DNA of 64,000 nt from Mesorhizobium neociceri (GTDB taxonomy: Bacteria; Pseudomonadota; Alphaproteobacteria; Rhizobiales; Rhizobiaceae). The stretch covers positions 62,001-126,000 of the forward strand of contig NZ_JACDTY010000001.1 in the NCBI RefSeq assembly GCF_013520985.1, read 5' to 3'. Each line of letters opens with the position of its first letter. Positions within the stretch are counted from its first letter, which is position 1. The position numbers were made by a program, and so were the translations under genes. Positions 18,309 to 29,297 of this stretch are shown here, piece after piece. The notes below the pieces were generated by a model. It saw nothing but the letters and a program-made list of their open reading frames with translations, had not been told where the DNA came from and searched no databases.

Positions 18309-19469
18309 TTATTGACTCCGCGTGATGAACCGGGCGCGTTCAAACAGTTCATCGAATGTCATGATGTCGATGCTACGGTTCTCTCGCCGGAACAGTTCAA
18401 AAGTATCGCGCTTCACGTTCGCGGCTCTAGGGTTATCGGCACGTAGGAACTCATCACGCGAGCCTATGACGAGTATGCACTTCGCGTTTCTTGTGCGGGC
18501 AGTCAGGAGGTCGCCTGCCTTGTTATAGTGCTCGCCAGTCTGTGCGAAATGGAGCCATTCTGCCTTCTGCTCAATGATCTGAGAAAAGGCGCCGAGGAAT
18601 TCCGGACTGAATTCCCATGTTCCAGCACGTCCGCCACGACTGGTCTTGAATATCTGAGTGTCGGGCTTCTTGATTTCAACGAGCACCGTGTAATCTGTGA
18701 AGGTCTCAAGGAAGTCGATCACAGGCTTGTTTCGGTTGTCAGTGCCGCCAGCGCCGACCGTCATTTCTCGATCAAACTGGCGCATCACCCGATAGTCGAG
18801 ACCATAGCCGAAAACCCATTGCTCGCGGTCAAAGAAGTCCTGCCATTGCGCTTCGCTCCAATCCTTCTGGAGCATGTGCTTTTCATATTCTTCCAGCCCC
18901 TGCCTGCGGCCAAGAAGGATGTTGATTTCCTCATCGGTCAACTGCCCTTGCAGGGCGTGCAGAAGGCCGTTCCTCTGTTCATCAGACATGTTCTTGATGC
19001 GGTCGATGATTCCACGATCTGAGGCATCGATGATCGCTTTCGGTCCGGCCTTTGTGGATATGTCTTCGATCTGGAAATTTTCTTGGTTCGACAGGTCGAT
19101 GAATTTGATTTGCGACAGGAAGTTTTGAAGCCGGCTCCACTCGTCGGATCGGAAAGTGAATTCCTCCTTCTCCATTGCCTCGATCCAGTCGCCCGCACGA
19201 GACTTGAAGGTTAGAAGGGACAGCCGCTTAATCTTTTTGTCATCTTGCGAAACGAGGGCGGTCACTTGTGTCTTGCGGATGTTGCCCGTCAGTCGAAGGC
19301 ACATCGCGCCTTCGATCTCGCCAAGGTGAACTTCGTCGGTGCCTTCATTCACCATTCTAACGTGGCGAATACGCTCCGGATTCATTCCCCCGAAGTTGAA
19401 GACTTTCGAGATATATGTCTTGGCCTGCTTGCGCAGCTTGAAGAACTCGTATCCGCTATCATCGCTCAT
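18309..19469 (-). CDS. sduA: Shedu anti-phage defence nuclease (DUF4263)
   Basis: A 386-aa protein. The C-terminal half carries the Shedu/DUF4263 nuclease pattern: WQDFFDREQWVFGYGL around residue 209, the Asp in PVIDFLE (252), LVEIKKPDT (264-271, catalytic Glu/Lys pair) and the SPEFLGAFSQIIEQKAEWL helix. It ends in LVIGSRDEF and IMTFDELFERA. Shedu is a single-gene bacterial immune system whose PD-(D/E)xK nuclease cuts DNA during phage infection. The N-terminal ~190 residues are the variable sensor portion and match nothing I know. It sits with the pentapeptide/membrane gene downstream in an AT-richer insert between the flavoprotein gene and oxyR. Confidence 0.85.
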   Translation of the reverse strand: MSDDSGYEFFKLRKQAKTYISKVFNFGGMNPERIRHVRMVNEGTDEVHLGEIEGAMCLRLTGNIRKTQVTALVSQDDKKIKRLSLLTFKSRAGDWIEAMEKEEFTFRSDEWSRLQNFLSQIKFIDLSNQENFQIEDISTKAGPKAIIDASDRGIIDRIKNMSDEQRNGLLHALQGQLTDEEINILLGRRQGLEEYEKHMLQKDWSEAQWQDFFDREQWVFGYGLDYRVMRQFDREMTVGAGGTDNRNKPVIDFLETFTDYTVLVEIKKPDTQIFKTSRGGRAGTWEFSPEFLGAFSQIIEQKAEWLHFAQTGEHYNKAGDLLTARTRNAKCILVIGSRDEFLRADNPRAANVKRDTFELFRRENRSIDIMTFDELFERARFITRSQ

Positions 19470-19602
19470 GCCCTGACACTATCGCAGAAATATCAAGGTG
19501 GAAGGGATCTTCCTTCGGGGGGCAGAAATTGGCGCACAAGACATTCGGTCCGCGGCTCCCGTATGGTCCGACTTTGACGGATGAGCATTTCGTGCCACCG
19601 CC

Positions 19603-20511
19603 TCACGCCCCCAGCACCGCCCCATCCAACCCACGAATGATCTTGGCCAGTTCCACGCACTCGTCATGCCGCACCTTGTTGCGGCGCCACGCCAGGCAGA
19701 TCGTGCGTTGCGGCATCGGTTCCTGGAACGGGACGATCTTCAAATCCTGGATGGCGCCGGCCGGACCTGCCGCCATTTCCGGGATCAGCGTGACGCCCAG
19801 CCCATGCGCCACCATCTGCAACAGCGTCGTCAGGCTGGTGGCGCCGTAGCTAGCCATCGCCACCGGCCGCACGCTGCCGCACAGGGCGAGCGCCTGTTCG
19901 CGCAGGCAATGGCCTTCCTCCAAAAGCATCAGTCGCTCCAGCGCCGGGCTTTCCGGCGGCACCGGCGGCGAGGCAAAGGCCGGGTCGCCTGACGGCACGG
20001 CGAGGAAGAAGCGGTCGGCGAACAGTTCCTCTGTGACCAAGCCAGGCTGGTCGAGCGGCAGCGCGGCGATGAAGGCGTCGAGCCGTCCCGTTGCCGTGTC
20101 CTCGACCAGCGACGCGGTCACAGCTTCGCGCAGTTCGAGCTGCAGCGACGGAAAATGCCGCTTCAGCTCCGGCAGCACATGCGGCAACAGATAGGGCGCC
20201 ACCGTCGGGATAATGCCCAGCCGGAAGCGTCCCTGCATCGCTGGGCGGCCGCGCCTGGCCGCGGCTTCGACCTCACTGATATCGCGCAGAATGCGCTCGA
20301 TGCGCGGCAGCAGCGCCTGCGCCTCCTCGGTCATCCGCACCGTCTTGCTGCCGCGTTCGAACAGCCGGCAGTTCAGCCTTTGCTCCATCTCGGCGATCTG
20401 TGTGGACAGCGCCGGCTGGCTGACGCCGGCCAGTTTTGCGGCGCGGCCGAAATGCAGCGTTTGCGCCAAAGCCTCGAAATATTGCATCTGCCGGACGGTG
20501 AGACCAATCAT
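19603..20511 (-). CDS. oxyR: LysR-type hydrogen peroxide sensor OxyR
   Basis: A 302-aa LysR regulator. The N-terminal helix-turn-helix (residues ~18-45, LHFGRAAKLAGVSQPALST) is followed by the effector domain with the OxyR redox pair in HCLREQALALC (Cys202 and Cys211). This spacing matches Cys199/Cys208 of E. coli OxyR. It is transcribed divergently from katG, which it is expected to activate on peroxide stress. The 140-bp shared upstream region should contain its binding site, but I could not find a convincing four-part OxyR motif. Confidence 0.92.
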   Translation of the reverse strand: MIGLTVRQMQYFEALAQTLHFGRAAKLAGVSQPALSTQIAEMEQRLNCRLFERGSKTVRMTEEAQALLPRIERILRDISEVEAAARRGRPAMQGRFRLGIIPTVAPYLLPHVLPELKRHFPSLQLELREAVTASLVEDTATGRLDAFIAALPLDQPGLVTEELFADRFFLAVPSGDPAFASPPVPPESPALERLMLLEEGHCLREQALALCGSVRPVAMASYGATSLTTLLQMVAHGLGVTLIPEMAAGPAGAIQDLKIVPFQEPMPQRTICLAWRRNKVRHDECVELAKIIRGLDGAVLGA

Positions 20512-20513
20512 AA

Positions 20514-22853
<2,340 letters not shown>

Positions 22854-22869
22854 TCGCAGCCTCCCAAGC

Positions 22870-22901
22870 AAAAAGGCGCGGGCCGAGGCCCGCGCCTTTT
22901 T
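22870..22901. terminator. Bidirectional rho-independent terminator between katG and aqpZ
   Basis: AAAAA, then the perfect stem GGCGCGGGCC/GGCCCGCGCC with a minimal loop, then TTTTT. It has a T tract on both strands, so it can stop katG (+) and aqpZ (-). Confidence 0.93.
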
Positions 22902-22921
22902 GTTTATGCAGACTTCGAAAA

Positions 22922-23599
22922 TCAGTCCTTTTCGAAGATGCGCGCCTTGGCAACGACGCCGGCAATCGCCCCGCCGATCAGCGGGGCGACGATGAACAGC
23001 CAGAGCTGGCTGAGTGCCGCGCCGCCGGTAAACAGCGCCGGGCCGATCGAGCGTGCCGGATTGACCGAGGTGCCGGTCACCGGGATCATGGCGAAGTGCA
23101 GCCCAGCCAGCGTCAGGCCGATGACCAAGCCGGCGAACGCCGTCGAGTGCTTTTCCGCGGTGACGCCGAGGATGACGGTGACGAAGGTGAAGGTGCCGAT
23201 CAGCTCCCACAGGAAGGCCGAGCTCATCCCCCATTTCGCCACGTCCCAGCCATTGGCGCCGAAGCCGGTGGTATGCCCGCCGGTCTGGCCCGAAACGATG
23301 ATCCACAGCGCCAGCGAGGCCAGGATGGCGCCGATGATCTGTGCGATCCAATAGGGGATGACATCCTTGGCCGGCAGCCGGCCGGCAAGGAAGACGCCGA
23401 GCGTGACGGCTGGATTGAGATGCGCGCCCGAGATCGGGCCGACCGCATAGGCAGCCGCAATCAGGCCGATGCCGAACGCCAGGCCGATGGCTTCCTGGCC
23501 GAGCGGCAGGTCGGCAAGAAAGCCGCCCGTCGCCACCGACGCCGTGCCGATGAACACCAATAGAAATGTCCCTAGAACTTCCGCAAGATACGTTTTCAT
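22922..23599 (-). CDS. aqpZ: Aquaporin Z
   Basis: A 225-aa six-helix water channel. Both NPA boxes are present (SGAHLNPAVTLG and GTSVNPARSIGPA), with the aquaporin-type selectivity residues around them. ATG 23599 (MKTYLAEVLGTFLLVFIG) matches the family start and AGAGGGCA precedes it. The next gene, rsmB, is divergent. The 322-bp gap 23600-23921 shows no ORF, hairpin or RNA that I recognise. Confidence 0.95.
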   Translation of the reverse strand: MKTYLAEVLGTFLLVFIGTASVATGGFLADLPLGQEAIGLAFGIGLIAAAYAVGPISGAHLNPAVTLGVFLAGRLPAKDVIPYWIAQIIGAILASLALWIIVSGQTGGHTTGFGANGWDVAKWGMSSAFLWELIGTFTFVTVILGVTAEKHSTAFAGLVIGLTLAGLHFAMIPVTGTSVNPARSIGPALFTGGAALSQLWLFIVAPLIGGAIAGVVAKARIFEKD

Positions 23600-23921
23600 T
23601 GCCCTCTCCTCGTATCGATCCGCGGGTCCGCGTTTTCTGCGCCGCGAATCATGACGCAAAGAGTATTCCCAACACAAAATCTTGGAAAGCAGAGCAGTTG
23701 CGCCACAGGTCATGCTTGCGGCGGCCAGCTGCGAACATTAGAAACCCTGCATCTATTTGGGATTTGTTATCGCAGGCGGGCGGACATTTGCCGGCGGGGG
23801 AAATTCGCCGACCGCGACCGGAATGGCCTTGTCGCAGCGAAATTCAAGCGGGGTTCAATCCGGACGTGAAAGGCTCTAAGAGCAGGCCGAAAGATCCTGT
23901 GCTCGATTGATGGAATGACGA

Positions 23922-25211
23922 ATGCGACTGGGCGGACGGCTGGCGGCAGCCATTGAAGTGCTGGAAGACATTGGCCGGCGTCACCGGCCGGTGGCCGATG
24001 CGCTGAAGGATTGGGGTCTGTCGCATCGCTTTGCAGGCGGCGGCGACCGCGCGGCGATCGGCAACATTGTCTACGACGCGCTGCGCCACAAGCGTTCCGC
24101 CGGCTGGCTGCTGGGCGATGATACGCCGCGCGCCATCGGCTTCGGCGCGCTGCTCATCGAATGGGGCCAGACGGCGCAATCGCTCAACGATGCGCTCGAC
24201 GGCGACAAGTTCGCGCCGCCGCTGCTCAGCGTCGCCGAGTTGCAAGTGCTGGCAGAGCGCCGCCCTGAAGACGCGCCCGAGGCGGTACGAGCCGACGTGC
24301 CCGACTGGTGCGCGCCGCTGTTCGAACGAGCCTTTGGCGCAGACTGGGTCGAGGAGGGCGCAGCCCTGGCCACCCGCCCGCCGCTCGACATCAGGGTCAA
24401 CACGCTGCAGGCCGACCGCGCCAAGGTGTTGGTGGAACTCGCCGACACAGGCGCCAAGCCGGCCGCTATCGCGCCGCAAGGCATTCGCATTCCGCCGATC
24501 GACGGCGATGGCCGGCACCCGAATGTGCAGGCCGAGCCGGCTTTCCAGAAGGGCTGGTTCGAGGTTCAGGACGAGGGTTCGCAGATCGTCGCCGCACTCG
24601 CCGGGGCGGAAGCCGGCATGCAGGTGCTCGATTTCTGCGCCGGCGCCGGCGGCAAGACGCTGGCGCTATCAGCGGCGATGGCCAACAAGGGCCAGGTCTT
24701 CGCCCACGACGCCGAGAAGGCACGGCTGGCGCCGATCTTCGACCGCATCCGCCGCTCGGAAAACCGCAACGTCCAGATCGTCACCAAGCTCGCAGAACTG
24801 GCACCGCTTGCCAATCATATGGACATCGTGCTCGTCGATGCGCCCTGCACCGGCAGCGGCACCTGGCGACGCCGTCCCGACGCCAAATGGCGGCTGACGC
24901 AAAGACAGCTCGATGCCCGCAAGGGCGAGCAGTCGGCAATCCTCGATGCCGCAAAAGCCTATGTCAAACCCGGCGGCCTGCTGGCCTACATCACCTGTTC
25001 GGTGTTCGACGAGGAGAATGGCGAGCAGATTGCCGCCTTTAGCGAGCGGCACAAAGGCTTTGTCCCGGTCGATCACCGCGCACTCTGGGACGTCCATTTC
25101 CCCGGCCATGCGACCGCCGCGCGGATCGAAAAGGCCGGCGACATCTCGCTATCGCCGGCGCTCAGCGGCACCGACGGGTTCTACTTCTGCGCGCTGCGCA
25201 GGGCAGCCTGA
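23922..25211 (+). CDS. rsmB: RsmB/NOP-family 16S rRNA (cytosine-C5) methyltransferase
   Basis: A 429-aa SAM-dependent RNA m5C methyltransferase. The N-terminal NusB-like helical domain is followed by the Rossmann domain: VLDFCAGAGGKTLALS (SAM motif I), VDAPCTGSGTWRRRP (motif IV Cys) and ITCSVF (motif VI catalytic Cys). It modifies C967-equivalent of 16S rRNA, if truly RsmB. A closely related NOP2/Sun enzyme of other specificity cannot be excluded. Confidence 0.88.
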   Translation: MRLGGRLAAAIEVLEDIGRRHRPVADALKDWGLSHRFAGGGDRAAIGNIVYDALRHKRSAGWLLGDDTPRAIGFGALLIEWGQTAQSLNDALDGDKFAPPLLSVAELQVLAERRPEDAPEAVRADVPDWCAPLFERAFGADWVEEGAALATRPPLDIRVNTLQADRAKVLVELADTGAKPAAIAPQGIRIPPIDGDGRHPNVQAEPAFQKGWFEVQDEGSQIVAALAGAEAGMQVLDFCAGAGGKTLALSAAMANKGQVFAHDAEKARLAPIFDRIRRSENRNVQIVTKLAELAPLANHMDIVLVDAPCTGSGTWRRRPDAKWRLTQRQLDARKGEQSAILDAAKAYVKPGGLLAYITCSVFDEENGEQIAAFSERHKGFVPVDHRALWDVHFPGHATAARIEKAGDISLSPALSGTDGFYFCALRRAA

Positions 25212-25352
25212 GCCTTACCGCAAATCGGCAGTCTTCAGCCGGCTCTCATCCCTTGATGGCAGGCGGCGGCGTTTGTTGCAGTGCAGCAAAAGCATTTGCG
25301 CGGCGTTCGGGCCTCTGCAATAAGCTTTTGTAGATCAATCAGGGCGACAGCC

Positions 25353-25811
25353 ATGGCAGCAAAGATCGTACCGGCTCCCGACTATGAGGATCGCGTCAGG
25401 GCATCCTTCGCCCGCCAGCAGGCGATGGCGACGATCGGCGCCGAACTGACGCTGGTGACGCCGGGTATCATCGAGATCGAAATGCCGTATTCGGCGGCAC
25501 TCACCCAGCAGCATGGTTTCCTCCATGCAGGGGTGATCTCAACAGCGCTGGACTCGGCCTGCGGCTATGCCGCCTTCTCGCTGATGCCGGAAAATTCCGG
25601 CGTGCTGACCATCGAGTTCAAGGTCAATCTGCTGGCGCCCGGCCGGGGCGAGCGCTTCCTGTTTCGTGGCTCGGTGACCAAGCCCGGCCGCACCATCATT
25701 GTCGCCGACGGTCAGGCCTATGCCTTTGCCGCCGATGGCGAGGCAAAGCTGATCGCCACCATGACCGGGACGATGATGACCGTGGTTGGGCGGGATGGCA
25801 TTGCGGGCTGA
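25353..25811 (+). CDS. PaaI-family hotdog thioesterase
   Basis: A 152-aa hotdog-fold protein with the PaaI signature: HGFLHAGVISTALDSACGYAA, then VLTIEFKVNLLAPGRGE. It is expected to hydrolyse acyl- or aryl-CoA thioesters. ATG 25353 is chosen over an open upstream frame because GGCGACAG and the family start fit there. The nucleosidase gene begins 5 bp after its stop, so the two are probably co-transcribed. Confidence 0.85.
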   Translation: MAAKIVPAPDYEDRVRASFARQQAMATIGAELTLVTPGIIEIEMPYSAALTQQHGFLHAGVISTALDSACGYAAFSLMPENSGVLTIEFKVNLLAPGRGERFLFRGSVTKPGRTIIVADGQAYAFAADGEAKLIATMTGTMMTVVGRDGIAG

Positions 25812-25815
25812 TACG

Positions 25816-26451
25816 ATGGTCAAAGTTACGCGCATTGGCGGCAAGGACGTCCTTTTCGTCATGGCGGCGCAGGCGGAATACGGGCCGCATTTGCAAAAAC
25901 TGTTCACGCCGCTGATGACGGGCGTCGGTCCGGTCGAGGCAGGCGTTCGCCTCGGCGCCGAACTGTCCTGGCTGAAATCGCAGAAGACGCTGCCGGATCT
26001 CGTCGTCTCGCTCGGCTCCGCCGGCAGCCGCACGCTGGAGCAAACGGAAATCTACCAGGCGGTCTCGGTCAGCTATCGCGACATCGACGCCTCGCCGCTG
26101 GGCTTCGAAAAAGGGGCTACGCCGTTTCTTGACCTGCCGGTCACCGTGCCGTTGCCGTTCCGGATTCCCGGGATCAGGCAAGCGACGCTGTCGACCGGCG
26201 GCGCCATCATTACGGGCGCCGCCTACGACGCAATCGCCGCCGACATGGTCGACATGGAAACCTTCGCCTGCCTGCGCGCCTGCCAGCTGTTCGATATCCC
26301 GCTGATCGGCCTGCGCGGCATTTCAGATGGTGCGGCCGATCTCAGGCATGTCGGCGACTGGACCGAATATCTCCATGTCATCGACGAGAAGCTGGCCGAT
26401 GCGGTCGGGCGGCTCGAACAGGCGCTGAGCAACGGCCTGCTCGACGCCTGA
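25816..26451 (+). CDS. 5'-methylthioadenosine/S-adenosylhomocysteine nucleosidase-like protein
   Basis: A 211-aa phosphorylase/nucleosidase-superfamily protein (PNP_UDP_1). It has the N-terminal LFVMAAQAEYG, TGVGPVEAG, SLGSAGS, and the substrate-binding VDMETFA with a catalytic Asp in LRGISDGA. It likely cleaves adenine from MTA or SAH in methyl-cycle salvage. It is shorter and more diverged than classical MtnN, so another purine nucleoside is possible. Confidence 0.8.
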   Translation: MVKVTRIGGKDVLFVMAAQAEYGPHLQKLFTPLMTGVGPVEAGVRLGAELSWLKSQKTLPDLVVSLGSAGSRTLEQTEIYQAVSVSYRDIDASPLGFEKGATPFLDLPVTVPLPFRIPGIRQATLSTGGAIITGAAYDAIAADMVDMETFACLRACQLFDIPLIGLRGISDGAADLRHVGDWTEYLHVIDEKLADAVGRLEQALSNGLLDA

Positions 26452-26462
26452 ACGCAACCGGA

Positions 26463-26780
26463 TCAGGCTGCCAGGCTCGCGGGATCGCCGAAATCGATGC
26501 GCGAAATGCGCCCGCGCACGGTGCCGGTTGCATCGACATAGTCGATCACGCCGGTCGTGTGGTCGAGTCTCCAGGCGCCCGCGGGGCCATCGGTCCATTT
26601 GACCTTGTAGCCATCGTCCAGCAGGTCCCATCGACCATGGAAGCGGGTGCCGTCCGGCAGTAGCATGTGTGCCCTGTCAGCGGTTTCGTAGTGGATGAAG
26701 GCGCTCTTGCCGCCCATGTCGATGACATGCGTGGTGCCGATCATGATAATGGCCAGCGTGTCCCTGTTCAGAATTGTCAT
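26463..26780 (-). CDS. Hypothetical protein divergent from MarR regulator
   Basis: A 105-aa protein with no known domain recognised. It looks like a small beta-rich protein (FIHYETADRAHMLLPDG, FHGRWDLLDDGYKVKW, GRISRIDFGD), possibly a lipocalin-like or DUF-type fold. ATG 26780 is preferred to the upstream in-frame start at 26822. Its promoter region contains the operator pair described next, so it is probably the target of the MarR regulator. Confidence 0.6.
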   Translation of the reverse strand: MTILNRDTLAIIMIGTTHVIDMGGKSAFIHYETADRAHMLLPDGTRFHGRWDLLDDGYKVKWTDGPAGAWRLDHTTGVIDYVDATGTVRGRISRIDFGDPASLAA

Positions 26781-26830
26781 GGTCCGGTTCCCAGGTTTTG
26801 AGTTTGAAAGCGCTCGACGCAATCGAAGTC

Positions 26831-26845
26831 GTCAAGTATCTTGAC
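26831..26845. promoter_or_regulatory. MarR-type operator palindrome 1
   Basis: GTCAAG-TAT-CTTGAC is a perfect inverted repeat between the divergent 26780 and 26865 start codons. Its copy at 26868 has the same half-sites. MarR dimers bind such short palindromes. Confidence 0.6.
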
Positions 26846-26864
26846 TATATGGAGTGCCGGCAAA

Positions 26865-27347
26865 ATGGTCAAGGAGCTTGACGAAAAAACGACTGCACTC
26901 CCCGACCACATCGGTTGGCGCCTGTGGCAGGCAAGCCGCGCCTGGCAGGCCGAGTTCGCCGCCGCTATGCGCGACGCCGGCCATGGCTGGTTCACCGAGG
27001 CGCGCGCCGGGTTGCTCGGGCACATCTCCCGCGACGGTATTCGCCAGTCTGCGCTGATCGACCGTTCGGCGATTTCCAAGCAGGCGGTCCAGCAATTGCT
27101 CGACGGGCTCGAGGCGGAAGGCGTGGTACAGCGCCTGCCTGATCCGCGCGACGGGCGCGGCAAGCTTGTCGGCTACACACGCAAGGGCCTGGACGCCTTG
27201 CGCGACGGCGACCGCATCAAGCTGCAGATCGAACGGCGCTATGTCGAGCGTATCGGCCAGCAACGCTTCGCAGCACTGATGGACGCTTTGCGGACCCTTG
27301 ATGCGGGAGCCCCGGATGCCACCGACAAAGACACCGAAGTTCAGTAA
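26865..27347 (+). CDS. MarR-family transcriptional regulator
   Basis: A 160-aa winged-helix protein. It shows the MarR pattern: GLLGHISRDGIRQSALIDRSAISKQAVQQLLDGLEAEGVVQRLPDPRDGRGKLVG-type recognition helix and wing, with ISKQAVQQLLDGLEAEG visible around residue 68. It binds DNA as a dimer and is likely autoregulated by the two palindromes. ATG 26865 is chosen; a TTG at 26841 would add eight residues. The second operator then lies over codons 2-6. guaA follows after 55 bp. Confidence 0.88.
   Translation: MVKELDEKTTALPDHIGWRLWQASRAWQAEFAAAMRDAGHGWFTEARAGLLGHISRDGIRQSALIDRSAISKQAVQQLLDGLEAEGVVQRLPDPRDGRGKLVGYTRKGLDALRDGDRIKLQIERRYVERIGQQRFAALMDALRTLDAGAPDATDKDTEVQ
26868..26882. promoter_or_regulatory. 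MarR-type operator palindrome 2, inside the gene start
   Basis: GTCAAG-GAG-CTTGAC has the same half-sites as the one at 26831, with centre-to-centre spacing of 37 bp. It overlaps codons 2-6 of the marR gene, a layout typical of autorepression. Confidence 0.55.
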
Positions 27348-27402
27348 CAGTGCGGCCTTGCAACCCATTGCGCCGACTCGTTTCTTTCTCTAAAGGCTCG
27401 CC

Positions 27403-28980
27403 ATGACGACAGCCAATCATCCCGACACCGTCCTGGCCGACACCGTTCTCATCATCGATTTCGGCAGCCAGTTTACGCAGCTCATCGCCCGCCGCATCCG
27501 CGAGGCCGGCGTGTTTTCCGAGATCGTGCCGTTCCAATCGGCCGAAGCTGCCTTCAAGCGCATCAATCCCAAAGCCGTGATCCTGTCGGGCGGTCCCGCC
27601 TCGACATCAGACATAGGCAGCCCGCGCGCGCCGCAGATCGTCTTCGACGCCGGCGTGCCGGTCCTCGGCATCTGCTACGGCCAGATGGCGCTCTGCGTGC
27701 AGATGGGCGGCGTCGCCGAGAGCTCGAACCACCGCGAATTCGGCCGCGCCTTCGTCGAGATCGAAAAGGACAGCCCGCTGTTCGAGGGCCTGTGGGCGCC
27801 CGGCCAGCGTCATCAGGTGTGGATGAGCCATGGCGACCGCGTTATCTCGCTGCCCAAGGGATTCGAGGTCTTCGGCAAGTCGGAAGGCTCGCCCTTCGCC
27901 ATCTTCGGCAACGTTGCGCGCAAGATGTACGGCATCATGTTCCACCCCGAAGTGGTGCACACGCCGGACGGCGCCAGGCTGCTCCGGAACTTCGTCCACA
28001 ACATCGCCGGCATCGAAGGCGACTGGACGATGCGTGCCTATCGCGAGCATGCGGTCGAGACCATCCGCAAGCAGGTCGGTAAGGGCAAGGTCATCTGCGC
28101 GCTGTCGGGCGGTGTGGATTCTTCCGTCGCCGCACTTTTGATCCACGAAGCGGTCGGCGACCAGCTGACCTGCATCCTTGTCGACCATGGCCTGATGCGC
28201 AAGGACGAGGCCGCCGGCGTGGTGGCAATGTTCCGCCAGCATTACAATCTGCCGCTGATCCTGGTCGACGCGTCGGAAAAATTCATCTCCGCACTGGAAG
28301 GCGAGTCCGACCCCGAGAAGAAGCGCAAGACCATCGGCCGGCTGTTCATCGAGGTGTTCGAGGAAGAGGCCAAGAAACTCGGCGGCGCCGATTTCCTGGC
28401 GCAAGGTACGCTCTATCCCGATGTCATTGAAAGCGTCTCCTTCACCGGCGGTCCCTCGGTGACCATCAAGTCGCACCACAATGTCGGCGGCCTGCCGGCG
28501 CGTATGAACATGCAACTGGTCGAGCCGCTGCGCGAACTGTTTAAGGACGAGGTGAGGGCGCTCGGCAAGGAGCTCGGCCTGCCCGAAAGCTTTATTGGCC
28601 GCCATCCGTTCCCAGGTCCCGGCCTCGCTATCCGCTGCCCCGGCGGCATCACGCGCGAGAAGCTGGAGATCCTGCGCGAGGCCGACGCCATCTATCTCGA
28701 CGAGATCCGCAAGGCCGGCCTCTACGACGCCATCTGGCAGGCCTTCGCAGTGCTGCTGCCGGTGCAGACCGTTGGCGTCATGGGCGACGGTCGCACCTAC
28801 GAATTCGTCTGCGCCCTGCGCGCTGTCACCTCGGTCGACGGCATGACCGCCGACTTCTACCACTACGACATGGCCTTCCTCGGTGCTGCCGCCACCCGCA
28901 TCATCAACGAGGTCAAGGGCATCAACCGCGTCGTTTACGACGTGACGTCCAAGCCGCCGGGCACGATCGAGTGGGAATAA
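27403..28980 (+). CDS. guaA: GMP synthase (glutamine-hydrolysing)
   Basis: A 525-aa enzyme that converts XMP to GMP. Class I glutamine amidotransferase domain: LGICYGQM (nucleophile Cys) and MFHPEVVHT (His/Glu). ATP pyrophosphatase domain: [15 protein letters not shown]-loop. C-terminal dimerisation domain ends KPPGTIEWE. The 3' end of guaA is a known integration hot spot for genomic islands, and an integrase gene follows 317 bp downstream. The guaA reading frame is intact through its normal C-terminus. Confidence 0.97.
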   Translation: MTTANHPDTVLADTVLIIDFGSQFTQLIARRIREAGVFSEIVPFQSAEAAFKRINPKAVILSGGPASTSDIGSPRAPQIVFDAGVPVLGICYGQMALCVQMGGVAESSNHREFGRAFVEIEKDSPLFEGLWAPGQRHQVWMSHGDRVISLPKGFEVFGKSEGSPFAIFGNVARKMYGIMFHPEVVHTPDGARLLRNFVHNIAGIEGDWTMRAYREHAVETIRKQVGKGKVICALSGGVDSSVAALLIHEAVGDQLTCILVDHGLMRKDEAAGVVAMFRQHYNLPLILVDASEKFISALEGESDPEKKRKTIGRLFIEVFEEEAKKLGGADFLAQGTLYPDVIESVSFTGGPSVTIKSHHNVGGLPARMNMQLVEPLRELFKDEVRALGKELGLPESFIGRHPFPGPGLAIRCPGGITREKLEILREADAIYLDEIRKAGLYDAIWQAFAVLLPVQTVGVMGDGRTYEFVCALRAVTSVDGMTADFYHYDMAFLGAAATRIINEVKGINRVVYDVTSKPPGTIEWE

Positions 28981-29297
28981 AGGTCGGTCGTTCGCCAGCA
29001 TTCCGCGACTATCGAGAAAGCTTCATTAAGCGCCTGAATTTTCTCTGCTTTCGTCTCTACGTCTATCGCTGACTATCGCCCCTAAGCGGAATCATTTGGC
29101 GGTAGATCGGACGGCATTCCCTTTCGCGTCATCTTCGCTGCAGACTAATGCCGTCACTGCGCCGGACTCAAGCCTGTTGGCATCTTTCGAGGTAAGGTAT
29201 TGAATCCAATGGCCTCTCACAGAGTCTTGACGGTAAAACGAATGACGGTAAAATTTGGCATTTCACAATCCTAAATGCGCCCATCCGTCTCCTCCCT
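28981..29297. other. guaA-integrase intergenic region, probable island junction
   Basis: A 317-bp stretch with no gene. It holds CTATCG repeated three times (near 29009, 29061, 29072 and neighbours) and two direct copies of GACGGTAAAA (29229-29238 and 29244-29253). The left attachment core should lie at the guaA stop, but no matching copy of the guaA 3' end was found elsewhere in the window by eye. Confidence 0.45.
29229..29253 (+). repeat. Tandem direct repeat GACGGTAAAA, spacing 15 bp
   Basis: Two identical 10-mers separated by CGAAT, starting 69 bp upstream of the integrase start codon. The arrangement suits arm-type integrase sites or a regulator that controls the integrase promoter. Confidence 0.5.

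Noticed and set aside
28960..28990. Second copy of the guaA 3' end as the right attachment site
   Set aside because: Visual scan of the window did not find another CGAGTGGGAATAA-type sequence. It may be diverged or off the window.
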